A DNA stretch of 64,000 nt from Dyella caseinilytica (GCF_016865235.1 NZ_CP064030.1:1178001-1242000); one strand, 5' to 3'. Numbered from the stretch's first letter, positions 8,803-17,916 are shown. Notes: generated by a model from the sequence alone, not told the origin. Program-made: numbers and translations.

Positions 8803-9288
8803 CTATAGTTCGAGAATATAAAAACGATCGCAGCTGAAATGGCCGGTGCCACCCATCGGCGCATCCATCGTCGTAAAACCGTGCCTGCGATACAGCGTCT
8901 GCGCGGCATCCATGCCGGTAAGGGTTTCAAGATAACAGCGCTTGAAGCCGAAGCCACGCGCCGCATCCAGGCAACGCGCCATCATGGTATTGCCTGCACC
9001 GATACCGCGTGCCTCAGGCAGAAAGTACATCTTGCGAAGCTCGCACACATTAGCGGCGCCACCCTCAAGTGGTGCGACACCGCCGCCGCCGATCACGCTG
9101 CCGTTGCGCTCGACCACGAAATAGACACTGCGTGGACGGGAATAGGATGTGTGCATGTCATCCACTTCGGCATCGTGAATGGCGAAGCCGGGGCCATCGG
9201 CGCCGAATTCCGGCATCACGGTGCGAATGATGGAAGCGACTGCAGCGTTGTCGCGCGGTTCGATGGGGCGAATGATGAAATCGGGCAT
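8803..9288 (-). CDS. GNAT-family N-acetyltransferase
   Basis: 161 residues from the ATG at 9288 (MPDFIIRPIEPRDNAAVASII); an in-frame extension upstream reads through a palindromic repeat and is rejected. The acetyl-CoA-binding motif is PEARGIGAGNTMMARCLDAA (about 95-114), followed by RCYLETLTGMDAAQTLYRRHGF and a short tail. Close to the small-molecule/amino-acid acetyltransferases of the YjdJ/PhnO style; substrate unknown. Lies 40 bp downstream of nothing co-directional except the YdeI pair across a 40-bp gap, so it may be co-transcribed with it. Confidence 0.85.
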   Translation of the reverse strand: MPDFIIRPIEPRDNAAVASIIRTVMPEFGADGPGFAIHDAEVDDMHTSYSRPRSVYFVVERNGSVIGGGGVAPLEGGAANVCELRKMYFLPEARGIGAGNTMMARCLDAARGFGFKRCYLETLTGMDAAQTLYRRHGFTTMDAPMGGTGHFSCDRFYILEL

Positions 9289-9378
9289 GCAGGTAAGCTT
9301 AGCGTCTGTTGGAAGCGAATGAACAGGAACAGTGTCCTGTTGGCTTTCCATGGTCGATGGCGCTTCCCTAACCCTGGT

Positions 9379-9451
9379 GCCGTCATTCCCGCGGAAGCGG
9401 GATTTAGGCACGAGGCCACAATGGATTCCCGCTTCCGCGGGAATGACGGCA
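9379..9451. repeat. Inverted pair of REP-like palindromes (CGTCATTCCCGC type)
   Basis: Two reverse-complementary arms: left TGCCGTCATTCCCGCGG..., right ending CGCGGGAATGACGGCA, separated by about 15 bases. Core reads ATTCCCGCGGAAGCGGGA. This sub-type resembles the dRS3-like ATTCCCGC...GCGGGAAT repeats known from other proteobacteria. Confidence 0.85.
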
Positions 9452-9473
9452 TCAGGGTAGATGCCTATGGGTG

Positions 9474-10370
9474 TCAGGCGGCGGTACGCGCCTTGGTCAC
9501 GCGGCTGGCGGTAGGTTTATTGAGCTGTGCAGAAAGCCAGGCGCCGGTGGCGACCAGCAGGTCCAGGTCGATGCCAGTCTGCATGCCGATGCCGTGCAGC
9601 ATGTACACCACATCCTCACTGGCGACGTTGCCGGTGGCGCCTTTGGCGTAAGGGCAGCCGCCCGTGCCGGACACGGCACTGTCGACGACACGCACACCTT
9701 CGTCCAGGCAGGCCATGATGTTTGCCAGCGCCTGGCCGTAGGTGTCGTGGAAGTGCACGGCCAACGCGTGCATGGGGACTTCCTGCGCCACGGCGTGCAG
9801 CATGGCGCGTGCTTTCATGGGCGTGCCGACACCGATGGTGTCGCCCAGCGAGATTTCATAGCAGCCCATGTCGTAGAGGCTCTTGGCCACACGTACGACA
9901 TCGGCTACCGGCACGTCGCCCTGATAAGGACAGCCGAGTGCGGTGGAAACATACCCGCGAATTTTTACGCCTTCGGACTTGGCGTGTTCCAGCACCGGCT
10001 GGAAACGCACCAGCGATTCGGCGATGGTCGCGTTGATGTTGGCGCGGTTGAAGGCTTCAGATGCAGCGGTGAATACCGACACCTCGGTAGCGCCGGCTGC
10101 GCGTGCCAGTCGATAGCCTTGCTCGTTCGGCACCAGCACGGGATATCCCACGCCGGGTACCTTGCGGATCTTGCGAAACACTTCCTCTGCGTCGGCCAAC
10201 TGCGGTACCCAGCGCGGACTGACGAAGCTGGTGGCTTCGATGGTTTTCAACCCGGTGGTGGACAGCCGGTCGATCAGCGCGATTTTTACATCGGGCGGCA
10301 GCAATGTCTTCTCGTTCTGCAACCCGTCGCGCGGGCCGACTTCGACGATGCGGACTTCAGATGTGTTCAT
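9474..10370 (-). CDS. liuE: Hydroxymethylglutaryl-CoA lyase
   Basis: 298 residues from the ATG at 10370, preceded by AGGAGC. HMG-CoA lyase cleaves HMG-CoA to acetoacetate and acetyl-CoA, the last step of leucine degradation. Visible hallmarks are VEVGPRDGLQNE near the N terminus (catalytic Arg-Asp), ETTSFVSPRWVPQLAD-like substrate segment (EATSFVSPRWVPQ), the metal-binding HFHDTYGQ and the active-site cysteine loop SGTGGCPYAKGATGNVASED. Starts 27 bp after the stop of the liuD gene, so the two form an operon. Also known as mvaB/hmgL. Confidence 0.95.
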   Translation of the reverse strand: MNTSEVRIVEVGPRDGLQNEKTLLPPDVKIALIDRLSTTGLKTIEATSFVSPRWVPQLADAEEVFRKIRKVPGVGYPVLVPNEQGYRLARAAGATEVSVFTAASEAFNRANINATIAESLVRFQPVLEHAKSEGVKIRGYVSTALGCPYQGDVPVADVVRVAKSLYDMGCYEISLGDTIGVGTPMKARAMLHAVAQEVPMHALAVHFHDTYGQALANIMACLDEGVRVVDSAVSGTGGCPYAKGATGNVASEDVVYMLHGIGMQTGIDLDLLVATGAWLSAQLNKPTASRVTKARTAA

Positions 10371-10397
10371 GTGAAGCTCCTGCAACCGGGCGAGAGT

Positions 10398-12395
10398 TCA
10401 AGGCTTGAAACGAACGAGCACGGTATCAGCTTCCACGAACTCGCCCTGCGCTGCACTCACCAATTCAATGGTGCCTGCGCGTGGCGCCTTCAAGGCCAGC
10501 TCCATTTTCATCGCTTCCATCACCAGCAGCTCCTGACCTTCTTCGACGTTGTCGCCCGCCTGCGCCTTGACCAGCACGATACGTCCAGGCATGGGCGCGA
10601 TGATCTGGTTGCCGCCGGCGCCTTCCTTCGATTCCCAGGCGAACGCAGCGGTACGAACGAATGCATGGCGCTGTCCGTTGACATCGTGCAGCGAGACGCG
10701 CTCCTGATCCGCACAAATCGGCAGTCGAACACCCTGGCCATCGAAGCGGGCACTGAGAACGCCATCGCGGTGACGCGCGCCCTGCACCTCGCAACGGGAT
10801 TCACCGTGCTGCAACTGGTAGCTGCCTTCATGACCGTGTGCTTCGATTTCGTAACGCTGCTCACGCAAGGAAAGCGCAACGATGCGCTTGCCGGCGTGAC
10901 CGATGCGCCAGGCATCGGCGCGCGACCAGGGCGAGTACGGATCAACGCTGCGCAGCGCATCGCTGACGACCGTTCCTTCGTCATGGAGCAGGGCAGCAGT
11001 GGCGGCAGCAAACAGGACATGATCCGAGGGTGCGGCATCGCCGGTAAGAAATTCGCTAAGGTGACGATCCAGATAACCGGTATCGATACGGCCTTCGATC
11101 ACCACCGGATGGCGCACCAGCCGTTCCAGGAACGCGATGTTGGATTTCGGTCCGGTGATCTCGCATTCCGTCAGCGCTTCGCGCAGCCGCTGCAGGGCTT
11201 GGGCGCGATCGGCGTCGTACACGATCAGCTTGGCAATCATTGGATCGTAAAAAATCGTTACGGTGTCGCCTTCGATCACGCCGCCGTCCAAGCGCACGTG
11301 ACGTGACGGCGTGGGCAGTTTCAGCGTGCGCAGCTTGCCCGAGCCCGGCAGGAAGTTTTGGTCGGGATCTTCGGCATACAGGCGCACTTCGATGGCGTGT
11401 CCGTGTGCCTGGATTTGATCCTGGCGCAACGGCAGTGCTTCACCCTCGGCGATGCGCAATTGCCACTCGACCAGATCCAGGCCCAGCGTCTCTTCTGTTA
11501 CTGGATGTTCCACCTGCAGACGGGTGTTCATTTCCATGAAGAAGAACGTGCCGTCCTGCCCGACGATGAATTCCACCGTGCCGGCGCCGACGTAGTTCAC
11601 CGCCTTGGCGGCTGCAACGGCAGCTTCGCCCATGGCCTTGCGGCGTTCAGGCGTAAGGAACGGGGAGGGCGTTTCTTCCAGCACCTTCTGATAACGGCGC
11701 TGCGCCGAACACTCGCGTTCGTTCAGATGGATCACATGGCCGTGACTGTCGCCGAATACCTGGAATTCGATATGGCGCGGATGTTCGACGTAGCGCTCCA
11801 GGATCACCCGCGTATCGCCGAACGAACTGGCCGCTTCGCGTTGCGCGGACGCTAGCGCATCCACGAATTCCTTTTCGGCATGCACGATGCGCATGCCTTT
11901 GCCACCGCCGCCAGCTGCCGCCTTGATCATCAGCGGAAAGCCGGTTTTGCGTGCCTGTTCGGCAAGGAAGTCGGTGTCCTGATTCTCGCCGTGGTAACCC
12001 GGTACCAGCGGCACCTGATGCTTTTCCATCAAAGCCTTGGCGGCTGCCTTGGAACCCATCGCGTCGATGCTTTCCGGGCGCGGGCCGATAAAGGCAATGC
12101 CGGCGTCGGTGCAGGCACGTGCGAAGCCAGTGTTTTCGGAAAGAAAACCGTAGCCAGGGTGGATCGCCTGTGCACCGGATTTTTTTGCGACCTCAAGAAT
12201 CGCATCGCCGCGCAGATAAGAATCTGCCGGACGCGGGCCGCCGATCGGCCACGCTTCGTCGGCCAGGCGTACGTGTTGTGCGTCCTTATCGGCCTCGGAA
12301 TAGATCGCAATGGTGTGGATACCCAGCCGGCGGCAGGTGCGAATGACGCGGCAGGCGATTTCGCCGCGGTTGGCAATCAGTACGCGCTCGAACAT
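10398..12395 (-). CDS. liuD: 3-methylcrotonyl-CoA carboxylase, biotin-carrying alpha subunit
   Basis: 665 residues in the standard order: biotin carboxylase N-domain (MFERVLIANRGEIACRVIRT), ATP-grasp (KAAAGGGGKGMRIV near residue 160, catalytic EMNTRLQVEHPVTE near 290), BT/linker domain, and a C-terminal biotinyl domain with the biotin-accepting lysine in MEAMKME (about residue 630). Length and the partner genes fit methylcrotonyl-CoA carboxylase rather than acetyl- or propionyl-CoA carboxylase. It carboxylates 3-methylcrotonyl-CoA with LiuB (21336-22943) in leucine degradation. HMG-CoA lyase follows directly. The beta subunit is 9 kb away, which is unusual for this pair. Confidence 0.94.
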   Translation of the reverse strand: MFERVLIANRGEIACRVIRTCRRLGIHTIAIYSEADKDAQHVRLADEAWPIGGPRPADSYLRGDAILEVAKKSGAQAIHPGYGFLSENTGFARACTDAGIAFIGPRPESIDAMGSKAAAKALMEKHQVPLVPGYHGENQDTDFLAEQARKTGFPLMIKAAAGGGGKGMRIVHAEKEFVDALASAQREAASSFGDTRVILERYVEHPRHIEFQVFGDSHGHVIHLNERECSAQRRYQKVLEETPSPFLTPERRKAMGEAAVAAAKAVNYVGAGTVEFIVGQDGTFFFMEMNTRLQVEHPVTEETLGLDLVEWQLRIAEGEALPLRQDQIQAHGHAIEVRLYAEDPDQNFLPGSGKLRTLKLPTPSRHVRLDGGVIEGDTVTIFYDPMIAKLIVYDADRAQALQRLREALTECEITGPKSNIAFLERLVRHPVVIEGRIDTGYLDRHLSEFLTGDAAPSDHVLFAAATAALLHDEGTVVSDALRSVDPYSPWSRADAWRIGHAGKRIVALSLREQRYEIEAHGHEGSYQLQHGESRCEVQGARHRDGVLSARFDGQGVRLPICADQERVSLHDVNGQRHAFVRTAAFAWESKEGAGGNQIIAPMPGRIVLVKAQAGDNVEEGQELLVMEAMKMELALKAPRAGTIELVSAAQGEFVEADTVLVRFKP

Positions 12396-12544
12396 GCGGA
12401 AGGGCCTACGGGTTCTGCAAAGCCCATAAAACTAACAGATCTGCGTGACACCGCCGATGCGCGGCGCAGCAATACAGTGTTCCAGCGCGTGACTATCCTG
12501 GGAATGCCGGGCTGGTGGCTCGGCGTTCCCAGGCGTCGCGAGGG

Positions 12545-13060
12545 CTATTCGCCTTCCCAGTAATCGACCGTATCGCCCTGGCGCATCACAATACGGATAA
12601 CTTGCGGCTTGCCTTCTGCGTCGGGACCGAAGTCGCCGAGGATGCCGTACTTGCCGGTATCCGGATACTCACAGATTTCCGGAGATAGCTTGCTGCTTAC
12701 CGCCAGATAGCGCAGTTCGTCCATGCCGGTGTTGATGATCTGATGCGCGCTTTCGGGACCGCCGGGCGGGCAGGCGATGATGTCGCCCTGGCGGATCGGG
12801 TGCCGTTGCGTGCCGATGCGCACCTCGCCTTCACCTTGCAGCACGAAGAACATTTCTTCGTTCACGCGATGATTGTGGAGCGGAAAGGCGCGCTTGCCCG
12901 GTGGTACGGCGGTGATGTTGTAGCCGAGCTTCTGCGCGCCGAGCTGGGCGGAAATCCAGCCGATGCGCGCATCGTAACGCTGTGCTGACTCGCCAGTGGG
13001 AGCAAAGGGAGGCGGGAACGGCTGCAGTTGGACGTCGGCGGCGTTGACGATGCGCTTCAT
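12545..13060 (-). CDS. Cupin-domain protein
   Basis: 171 residues from the ATG at 13060 (GAAGAG nine bases upstream); a further in-frame ATG 15 bases upstream is possible. Single cupin barrel with the metal-ligand motif 1 region PLHNHRVNEEMFFVLQGEGEVRIG (His, His, Glu) and motif 2 GGPESAHQIINTG (His). The protein belongs to the small cupins that resemble sugar or auxin-binding cupins; no enzyme activity can be assigned. It sits between liuC and liuD on the same strand, so it may be co-expressed with leucine catabolism. Confidence 0.85.
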   Translation of the reverse strand: MKRIVNAADVQLQPFPPPFAPTGESAQRYDARIGWISAQLGAQKLGYNITAVPPGKRAFPLHNHRVNEEMFFVLQGEGEVRIGTQRHPIRQGDIIACPPGGPESAHQIINTGMDELRYLAVSSKLSPEICEYPDTGKYGILGDFGPDAEGKPQVIRIVMRQGDTVDYWEGE

Positions 13061-13128
13061 GGCATATCTCTTCAAAGGCGAGGAAAGGTCAGGGCGCTAG
13101 CGTAATGCGGCCTGCTGCCAGCATGGTG

Positions 13129-13923
13129 TCAGCTGGCTTGCGTCCAGGCCGGCGCGCGCTTGTCGAGGAAGGCACCGAGTCCTTCCTGGCCTTCTTCAGA
13201 GATGCGCAAGCGGGCGATCAGCGCTGCGTTTTCCCGGTCGATGCGTTCGGCCTCTGTGGCGGTGAAGCCATGCATGCCGAAAGCGAGCTGCTTGGCTTCA
13301 CGCTGCGCCGATGGCCCCGCTTTGGCGAGCAGCTTGAGCACGTTGTGCACGGTGTCGTCCAGGTATTCGGCTGGCACGGCCTGATGCAGCAGCCCAATCT
13401 GCGCAGCCATGTCGGCGTCGAAGATTTCGCCGGTCAGGAACAGGCGGCGCGCGTGGCGCAAACCGATGGCGGCGAGTACGTACGGCGAGATCACGGCAGG
13501 CACCAGGCCGAGCTTCACTTCCGTCAGGCCGAACTTGGCCGTGCTCACGCCGATGGCGATGTCGCAACAGGCAATCAGCCCGACGCCGCCACCGTAAGCG
13601 GCGCCGTTCACGCGGGCGATGGTCGGCTTGGGCAGAAACTGCAGCGTGCGCATCAGTGTCGCCAAGCGCAGCGAATCCTCGCGATTCTCTGCCTCGCTGG
13701 CCTTGGCCATGCCGCGCATCCAGTTCAGGTCCGCACCGGCGGAAAAGCTCGCGCCCACACCAGTCAGCACCACGACGCGCACGGACGGATCCTCGCCAGC
13801 GGCGTGCAGGGCGACCGTCAGCTCGGCGATCAGCCGGTCATCGAAGGCGTTGTGTACGTCCGGGCGATTGAGGCGGAGTTCGCGGATACCGGCGTGGTCA
13901 GCGATCTGGACGGAGGAGGGCAT
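13129..13923 (-). CDS. liuC: Enoyl-CoA hydratase family; probable methylglutaconyl-CoA hydratase
   Basis: 264 residues from the ATG at 13923; an in-frame extension to 14067 translates a GC-rich palindromic repeat and is rejected. Crotonase fold with the oxyanion-hole segments SFSAGADLNWMRGM (about 65-78) and NGAAYGGGVGLIACCDIAI (about 105-123), and the catalytic-glutamate region GLTEVKLGLVPAVISPYV. The AxLNWM form is common in methylglutaconyl-CoA hydratases (LiuC/AtuE). It hydrates methylglutaconyl-CoA to HMG-CoA between LiuBD and LiuE. The context of liuD/liuE downstream supports this assignment. Confidence 0.9.
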   Translation of the reverse strand: MPSSVQIADHAGIRELRLNRPDVHNAFDDRLIAELTVALHAAGEDPSVRVVVLTGVGASFSAGADLNWMRGMAKASEAENREDSLRLATLMRTLQFLPKPTIARVNGAAYGGGVGLIACCDIAIGVSTAKFGLTEVKLGLVPAVISPYVLAAIGLRHARRLFLTGEIFDADMAAQIGLLHQAVPAEYLDDTVHNVLKLLAKAGPSAQREAKQLAFGMHGFTATEAERIDRENAALIARLRISEEGQEGLGAFLDKRAPAWTQAS

Positions 13924-13966
13924 GAGTGATCCGGGATGGGGAATTCGTTCAAAGCGTAGACCAAGC

Positions 13967-13989
13967 CCCTCTCCCGGCGGGAGAGGGGG
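13967..13989. repeat. GC-rich palindrome CCCCTCTCCC-GGC-GGGAGAGGGG
   Basis: A perfect 10-bp inverted repeat with a 3-base loop, upstream of liuC and between divergent genes. This is a different repeat type from the CGTCATTCC family. It may act as a transcript-end or promoter-proximal hairpin, but it lacks a T-run. Confidence 0.6.
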
Positions 13990-14109
13990 AGAGGCGGGGG
14001 CGATCAAGGCATCAGGACAAAGCTTTAGGCAAGCAGTCGGTATGGCACGTCCCCGTCCTTCTGCCAACGGGAAAAGGGACTGGCTGCGCTAGATGCGAAA
14101 AGAGGTTAC

Positions 14110-14128
14110 AATGCGAACCATTCTTATT
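14110..14128. promoter_or_regulatory. Fur box upstream of feoAB
   Basis: The 19 bases AATGCGAACCATTCTTATT match the classical Fur consensus written as AATGAGAATCATTCTCATT at 16 of 19 positions by eye. The site ends 16 bases before the feoA GTG. Position and match imply Fur-Fe2+ repression of ferrous iron uptake; the two strands' symmetry is good. Confidence 0.75.
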
Positions 14129-14144
14129 TAGAAGCGTAGCAACC

Positions 14145-14384
14145 GTGCGCCTGTCCGACCTGCCGAAAGGTGCCTCTGCCGTGGTTGAACGAGTTGAAGA
14201 TGCCCATGTCAACGACCCGATTGCGCAACGCTTGCGCGATCTAGGTTTTGTCGAGGGCGAACGGGTGCGGCTGGTGGCGCGTGGCCCGGTTGGCGCGGAT
14301 CCGCTGCTCGTGCAGATCGGTTACACCCGCTTCGCTTTGCGTCGCACCGAGGCGGCGCGTGTGACGGTGCAGGAGGTTGCATGA
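14145..14384 (+). CDS. feoA: Ferrous iron transport protein A
   Basis: 79 residues from a GTG at 14145 (VRLSDLPKGASAVVERVED); the ORF extends further upstream without start or family support. SH3-like FeoA domain: RLSDLPKG, then RDLGFVEGERVRLVARGPVGADPLLVQIGYTRFALRRTEAARVTV. FeoA is a small cytosolic partner that modulates FeoB. Its stop overlaps the feoB start (ATGA). A Fur box lies immediately upstream. Confidence 0.92.
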   Translation: MRLSDLPKGASAVVERVEDAHVNDPIAQRLRDLGFVEGERVRLVARGPVGADPLLVQIGYTRFALRRTEAARVTVQEVA

Positions 14385-16222
14385 GCGCCGGTACGCTACG
14401 CATCGCTTTGGTGGGTAACCCTAACTGTGGCAAGACGGCGCTGTTCAATCAGCTCACCGGCGGTCGCCAGAAAGTGGCCAACTACGCTGGGGTCACCGTC
14501 GAACGCAAAGAAGGTCGGTTCACCGCGCCATCCGGCCGCGTGCTGCAGATTCTGGATCTGCCCGGCACCTATAGCTTCGATGCCACCAGCCCTGATGAAC
14601 AAATCACGCGCGATGTGCTGGAAGGCAACTATCCGGGCGAAGCTGCGCCGGATCTGATCGTATGCGTGGCGGACGCTACCAACTTGCGCTTGCATCTGCG
14701 CTTCGTACTGGAGGTCAAGCGCCTCGGCCGCCCGGTGGTGCTCGCGCTGAACATGATGGACACCGCACGCCGCCGTGGCATCGAGATCGATGTGGCCGAG
14801 CTGCAGCGCCGTCTTGGCCTGCCGGTGGTGGAGACTGTCGCAGTCAAGCGCGGTGGTGCGCGTACGCTGATCGAACGCGTGGATGGCGAAGTGCCAAGCG
14901 CAGCGCCAGCGATGCCGGACGACGCGTCCAGCCGTGCCGGTCTGCATGCACAGGTGCGTGAGTTACTCGATGCAACCGTGCACATGCCGCGCGCGACTGC
15001 CGCGCTGGATGATGCGCTGGATCGCTGGGCGCTGCATCCGGTGTTCGGCCTGATGATCCTCGCCGTGGTGATGTTCCTGGTGTTTCAGGCGGTGTACTCG
15101 ATCGGCAAGCCGATGAGCGATGCCATCGGCGACGGCTTTGACTGGATCGGCGCGCATCTTGCCATCTGGCTGCCGGAAGGTCCGTTGCAAGGTTTGCTGA
15201 AAGACGGCATCTGCACCGGTCTGGGCACCGTACTCGGCTTTCTACCCGAGATCCTGGTGCTGTTCTTCTTCATTCTTACCTTGGAAGAGTCGGGCTATCT
15301 GCCCCGCGCGGCGTTCCTGCTCGATCGCATGATGCTGTCGGTGGGGTTGACCGGGCGTTCGTTTATTCCGTTGCTGTCGAGCTTCGCCTGCGCAATCCCC
15401 GGCATCATGGGCACGCGCAGCATCCAGGATCCACGTGATCGTCTCACCACCATCCTGGTGGCGCCGCTGATGACGTGTTCCGCCCGCTTGCCGGTGTATG
15501 CACTGCTGATCGGCGCGTTCATTCCCATGCATCGCGTGCTTGGCATCTTCAACTTGCAAGGTCTGGTGCTGTTTGCGCTGTACGTCGCAGGTATTCTTGG
15601 TGCGATGCTGGTGGGTTGGATCATCAAGCACATGCGCCGCGATCGCAGCGAGCATGCGTTGCTGATGGAGCTGCCTTCGTATCGCGTGCCGCAACCACGT
15701 GACGTGATGATCGGCTTGTGGGAGCGCAGCATGATCTTCCTCAAGCGCCTGACCGGTGTGATCCTGGCGCTGACGGTGATCATGTGGTTCATTTCTACGT
15801 TCCCGTCGCCGCCTGCAGACGCAACCGGTCCGGCCATCGATTACAGCATTGCCGGCTATCTCGGCCGCGGACTGCAATACATCTTTGCGCCGCTGGGCTT
15901 CAACTGGCAGATCAGCCTTTCGCTCATTCCTGCCTTTGCCGCACGCGAAACGGCGGTGGCTGCGCTGGCGACCGTCTATGCGGTAGGCGGCAGTGCCGAA
16001 GCCGGTGGTCTTGCGCATGCGCTGACCGGTAATTTTTCGCTGGCAACGGCGTTATCGCTGCTGGTGTGGTTTGCCTTTGCACCGCAGTGTATGTCCACGC
16101 TGGCGGTGATTCGCCGCGAAACGAATTCATGGCGCAACGTGGTCATTTCTTTCAGCTACATGTTCGTCGTGGCCTATGCCGCGTCGTTGATCACCTATCA
16201 GGTGGCGAGGTTGTTCCTGTGA
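14381..16222 (+). CDS. feoB: Ferrous iron transporter B
   Basis: 613 residues: N-terminal GTPase with G1 GNPNCGKTALFNQLTG, G2/G3 GVTVERKEG and DLPGTYSFDATSPDE, G4 LNMMDTARRRG, then a GDI-like spacer and two Gate membrane domains. The first Gate contains RSFIPLLSSFACAIPGIMGTR (conserved Ser/Cys pore region) and the second IPAFAARETAVAALATVYAV. Shorter than the E. coli protein (773) as is common in Xanthomonadales because the C-terminal cytosolic part is reduced; that part appears to be replaced by the next small gene. Imports Fe2+ across the inner membrane using GTP. Confidence 0.95.
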   Translation: MSAGTLRIALVGNPNCGKTALFNQLTGGRQKVANYAGVTVERKEGRFTAPSGRVLQILDLPGTYSFDATSPDEQITRDVLEGNYPGEAAPDLIVCVADATNLRLHLRFVLEVKRLGRPVVLALNMMDTARRRGIEIDVAELQRRLGLPVVETVAVKRGGARTLIERVDGEVPSAAPAMPDDASSRAGLHAQVRELLDATVHMPRATAALDDALDRWALHPVFGLMILAVVMFLVFQAVYSIGKPMSDAIGDGFDWIGAHLAIWLPEGPLQGLLKDGICTGLGTVLGFLPEILVLFFFILTLEESGYLPRAAFLLDRMMLSVGLTGRSFIPLLSSFACAIPGIMGTRSIQDPRDRLTTILVAPLMTCSARLPVYALLIGAFIPMHRVLGIFNLQGLVLFALYVAGILGAMLVGWIIKHMRRDRSEHALLMELPSYRVPQPRDVMIGLWERSMIFLKRLTGVILALTVIMWFISTFPSPPADATGPAIDYSIAGYLGRGLQYIFAPLGFNWQISLSLIPAFAARETAVAALATVYAVGGSAEAGGLAHALTGNFSLATALSLLVWFAFAPQCMSTLAVIRRETNSWRNVVISFSYMFVVAYAASLITYQVARLFL

Positions 16223-16524
16223 GCACGAACCTGCTTATCCAATACATCGTGATCGCGCTGGTCGTGCTGGCCAGTGCCTTGTATGCGTTCCGTAAGCTTG
16301 CACCGGCGCTGACCAGCCGCTGGCTGGCCTCTACGTCGATCCATTTGAGTCAGCCCGAACACGCTGCCTGGGTGCGCGCATTCGGTCGCCGTCTGCAGCC
16401 CAAGCAAGCCACCGGCGATTGCAGCGACGGTTGCAGTACATGCAGCGCTTGCGGGCCGAAACCGCCGGCCAACGCAAAAGGTGATGCGGTGCCGCTCGAA
16501 TTCCGGCCACGCCGTCATCCATAA
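16219..16524 (+). CDS. Small cysteine-rich membrane protein in the feoC position (DUF6587-like)
   Basis: 101 residues from a GTG at 16219 whose first bases overlap the feoB stop (GTGA). One N-terminal membrane helix (LLIQYIVIALVVLASALYAF, residues 4-23) and a C-terminal cysteine cluster CSDGCSTCSACG (about 76-87). This matches the small proteins found after feoB in Xanthomonadales annotated DUF6587. The four cysteines resemble those at the end of long FeoB proteins, so I infer it supplies a detached FeoB tail or binds iron / an Fe-S cluster. It is not a winged-helix FeoC. Confidence 0.82.
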   Translation: MSTNLLIQYIVIALVVLASALYAFRKLAPALTSRWLASTSIHLSQPEHAAWVRAFGRRLQPKQATGDCSDGCSTCSACGPKPPANAKGDAVPLEFRPRRHP

Positions 16525-16587
16525 CCTGCCGACATGACACCTCCCCCTGCGAACAGGAGGAGGCGCACACGGCAGAGCTTGAAGCGA

Positions 16588-17613
16588 TCAATCCGACCAG
16601 GGCGTGCCGCCCGAGTAGTCACTGCTCATCGTGGTTTCCAGCTGCGAGATGATGCTCGAATTGGTGATGGTCAAACCCAATTCACGGTTCTCGGTCAGCG
16701 ATGCGTTGGAGAAATTTTCCGAACCCACGAAAGCCGATTGGGTCGAAGCGCCGTAGTCGGCCACGATGGCCTTGGCGTGGATGTATAGCGAAGTGCTGTT
16801 GTCCGGATAGGTGCTGATGTTCGCACCAGCATTGGCCAGATCATCGAATTCGCTGGCGTAGTCGTTGTCGTCATTGGTCATCACAATGGTGACGCTCACG
16901 CCATTTTCAGCGGCGTTTTCCAGTGCATTGACGATCGCGCTGTCGCTCATCTCTTCGTTTTCGACGAGCAGGCTGGTCTGCGCGTTATTGATGATGTTGA
17001 GCAGGGACGATTCGGAGTTGGTCGGACTCCACACCAGATCATCACCATTGGACGGGGTTACCGACGAGTGCGTGAAGTCTTTGGCGAAGGTAGCTTCGAT
17101 CGCGGCGATATCATTGGCATCGTTCTCGAGCACGGCGAAGTCGCGCGTGGTGCTGTAGTAACGGCTGGTGAGGTTGGCTGTCATGATGGCCGTCTGCGCG
17201 TTCGAGGTTGCGGCATCGATGGTGATCGTCTTCTGATGCGTGGCCTGATACTTGGTCCAAGCCCAGACGACGTTCACGCCGCAGCTTTGCAACTGGTCGT
17301 AGGCAGCGGTGTTGTTGCTCTTTTCCAGGTTCACGTCGAGGATCACGCGCACGGTCACGCCGCGGGCAGCAGCGTTACACAGATCAGTCTGCGCGGTGGT
17401 GTCCTGCAACTCATACATCGTCATGTCGATGGTCGACTTGGCCGAGTTGATCAGGTTGTAGATCGAGGTGTAGCCATCGTCGGGGAAAATCACCAGCGTC
17501 TGCGTGCTGGTCTGCGCGGCGGCCGGCAGGGCGGCGCCGAAAGCGCAGGCGGCGACCAGCGCGGCGGACAGAAGGGTCTTGGTGACGTTGGAGCGCTTGC
17601 AACGGCTATTCAT
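16588..17613 (-). CDS. Secreted phospholipase D-like protein
   Basis: 341 residues from the ATG at 17613 (an in-frame extension upstream is rejected). Signal peptide about residues 1-34 ending PAAAQ. Two PLD half-sites are visible: first HQKTITIDAATSNAQTAIM followed by NLTSRYYSTTRDF, second HAKAIVADYG followed by VGSENFSNASLTENRELG, i.e. two HxK motifs with the trailing N/E elements. The first has Gln between His and Lys and lacks a textbook Asp six residues on, so activity may be specialised. Acts in periplasm or outside on phosphodiesters, possibly lipids or nucleic acid. No operon partner. Confidence 0.86.
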   Translation of the reverse strand: MNSRCKRSNVTKTLLSAALVAACAFGAALPAAAQTSTQTLVIFPDDGYTSIYNLINSAKSTIDMTMYELQDTTAQTDLCNAAARGVTVRVILDVNLEKSNNTAAYDQLQSCGVNVVWAWTKYQATHQKTITIDAATSNAQTAIMTANLTSRYYSTTRDFAVLENDANDIAAIEATFAKDFTHSSVTPSNGDDLVWSPTNSESSLLNIINNAQTSLLVENEEMSDSAIVNALENAAENGVSVTIVMTNDDNDYASEFDDLANAGANISTYPDNSTSLYIHAKAIVADYGASTQSAFVGSENFSNASLTENRELGLTITNSSIISQLETTMSSDYSGGTPWSD

Positions 17614-17916
17614 GATGTGATCCTTATCGTCGAATGAAAGATGGACGCATCTCCATGCGTTATCGACTGCCGCTCTCCCTGGGCGGCCCCGGCTGACCGG
17701 TCCACCCGGTCTTCCCCAAAAGGCGCATGCACGCCTCAGCCGAAGCGGCGATATCAACCGTCGTGGATGACATGGATCTTTCTAAGAGATTGCAACGCGC
17801 AAGTGCGTTTATGCAGCGTGTGCCTTCGTCACGCTTAGGTGAACGTGAAGCATGTGTGGATGTGATGAAACAGTCTACGCAAGCTTGCTTGTTGCTGACG
17901 TAATGCTACGTTGGAA
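17614..17916. other. Intergenic region between the PLD-like and J-protein genes
   Basis: About 300 bases without a supported gene. It must hold the promoter and a GC-rich leader for the minus-strand PLD-like gene, and the 3' end of the chaperone operon. I see a run GGTCAGCCGGGGCCGCCCAGGG on the minus strand that could fold, but no riboswitch class or terminator I can name. Confidence 0.4.

Noticed and set aside
9471..11306. A 611-codon open frame on the plus strand opposite liuE/liuD
   Set aside because: Lies entirely antisense to two well-supported enzymes, with His/Asp-rich composition typical of GC-rich mirror frames and no recognisable domain.
13924..14067. N-terminal extension of the LiuC gene
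   Set aside because: Reads through the CCCCTCTCCC palindrome, with no crotonase similarity; ATG at 13923 fits.
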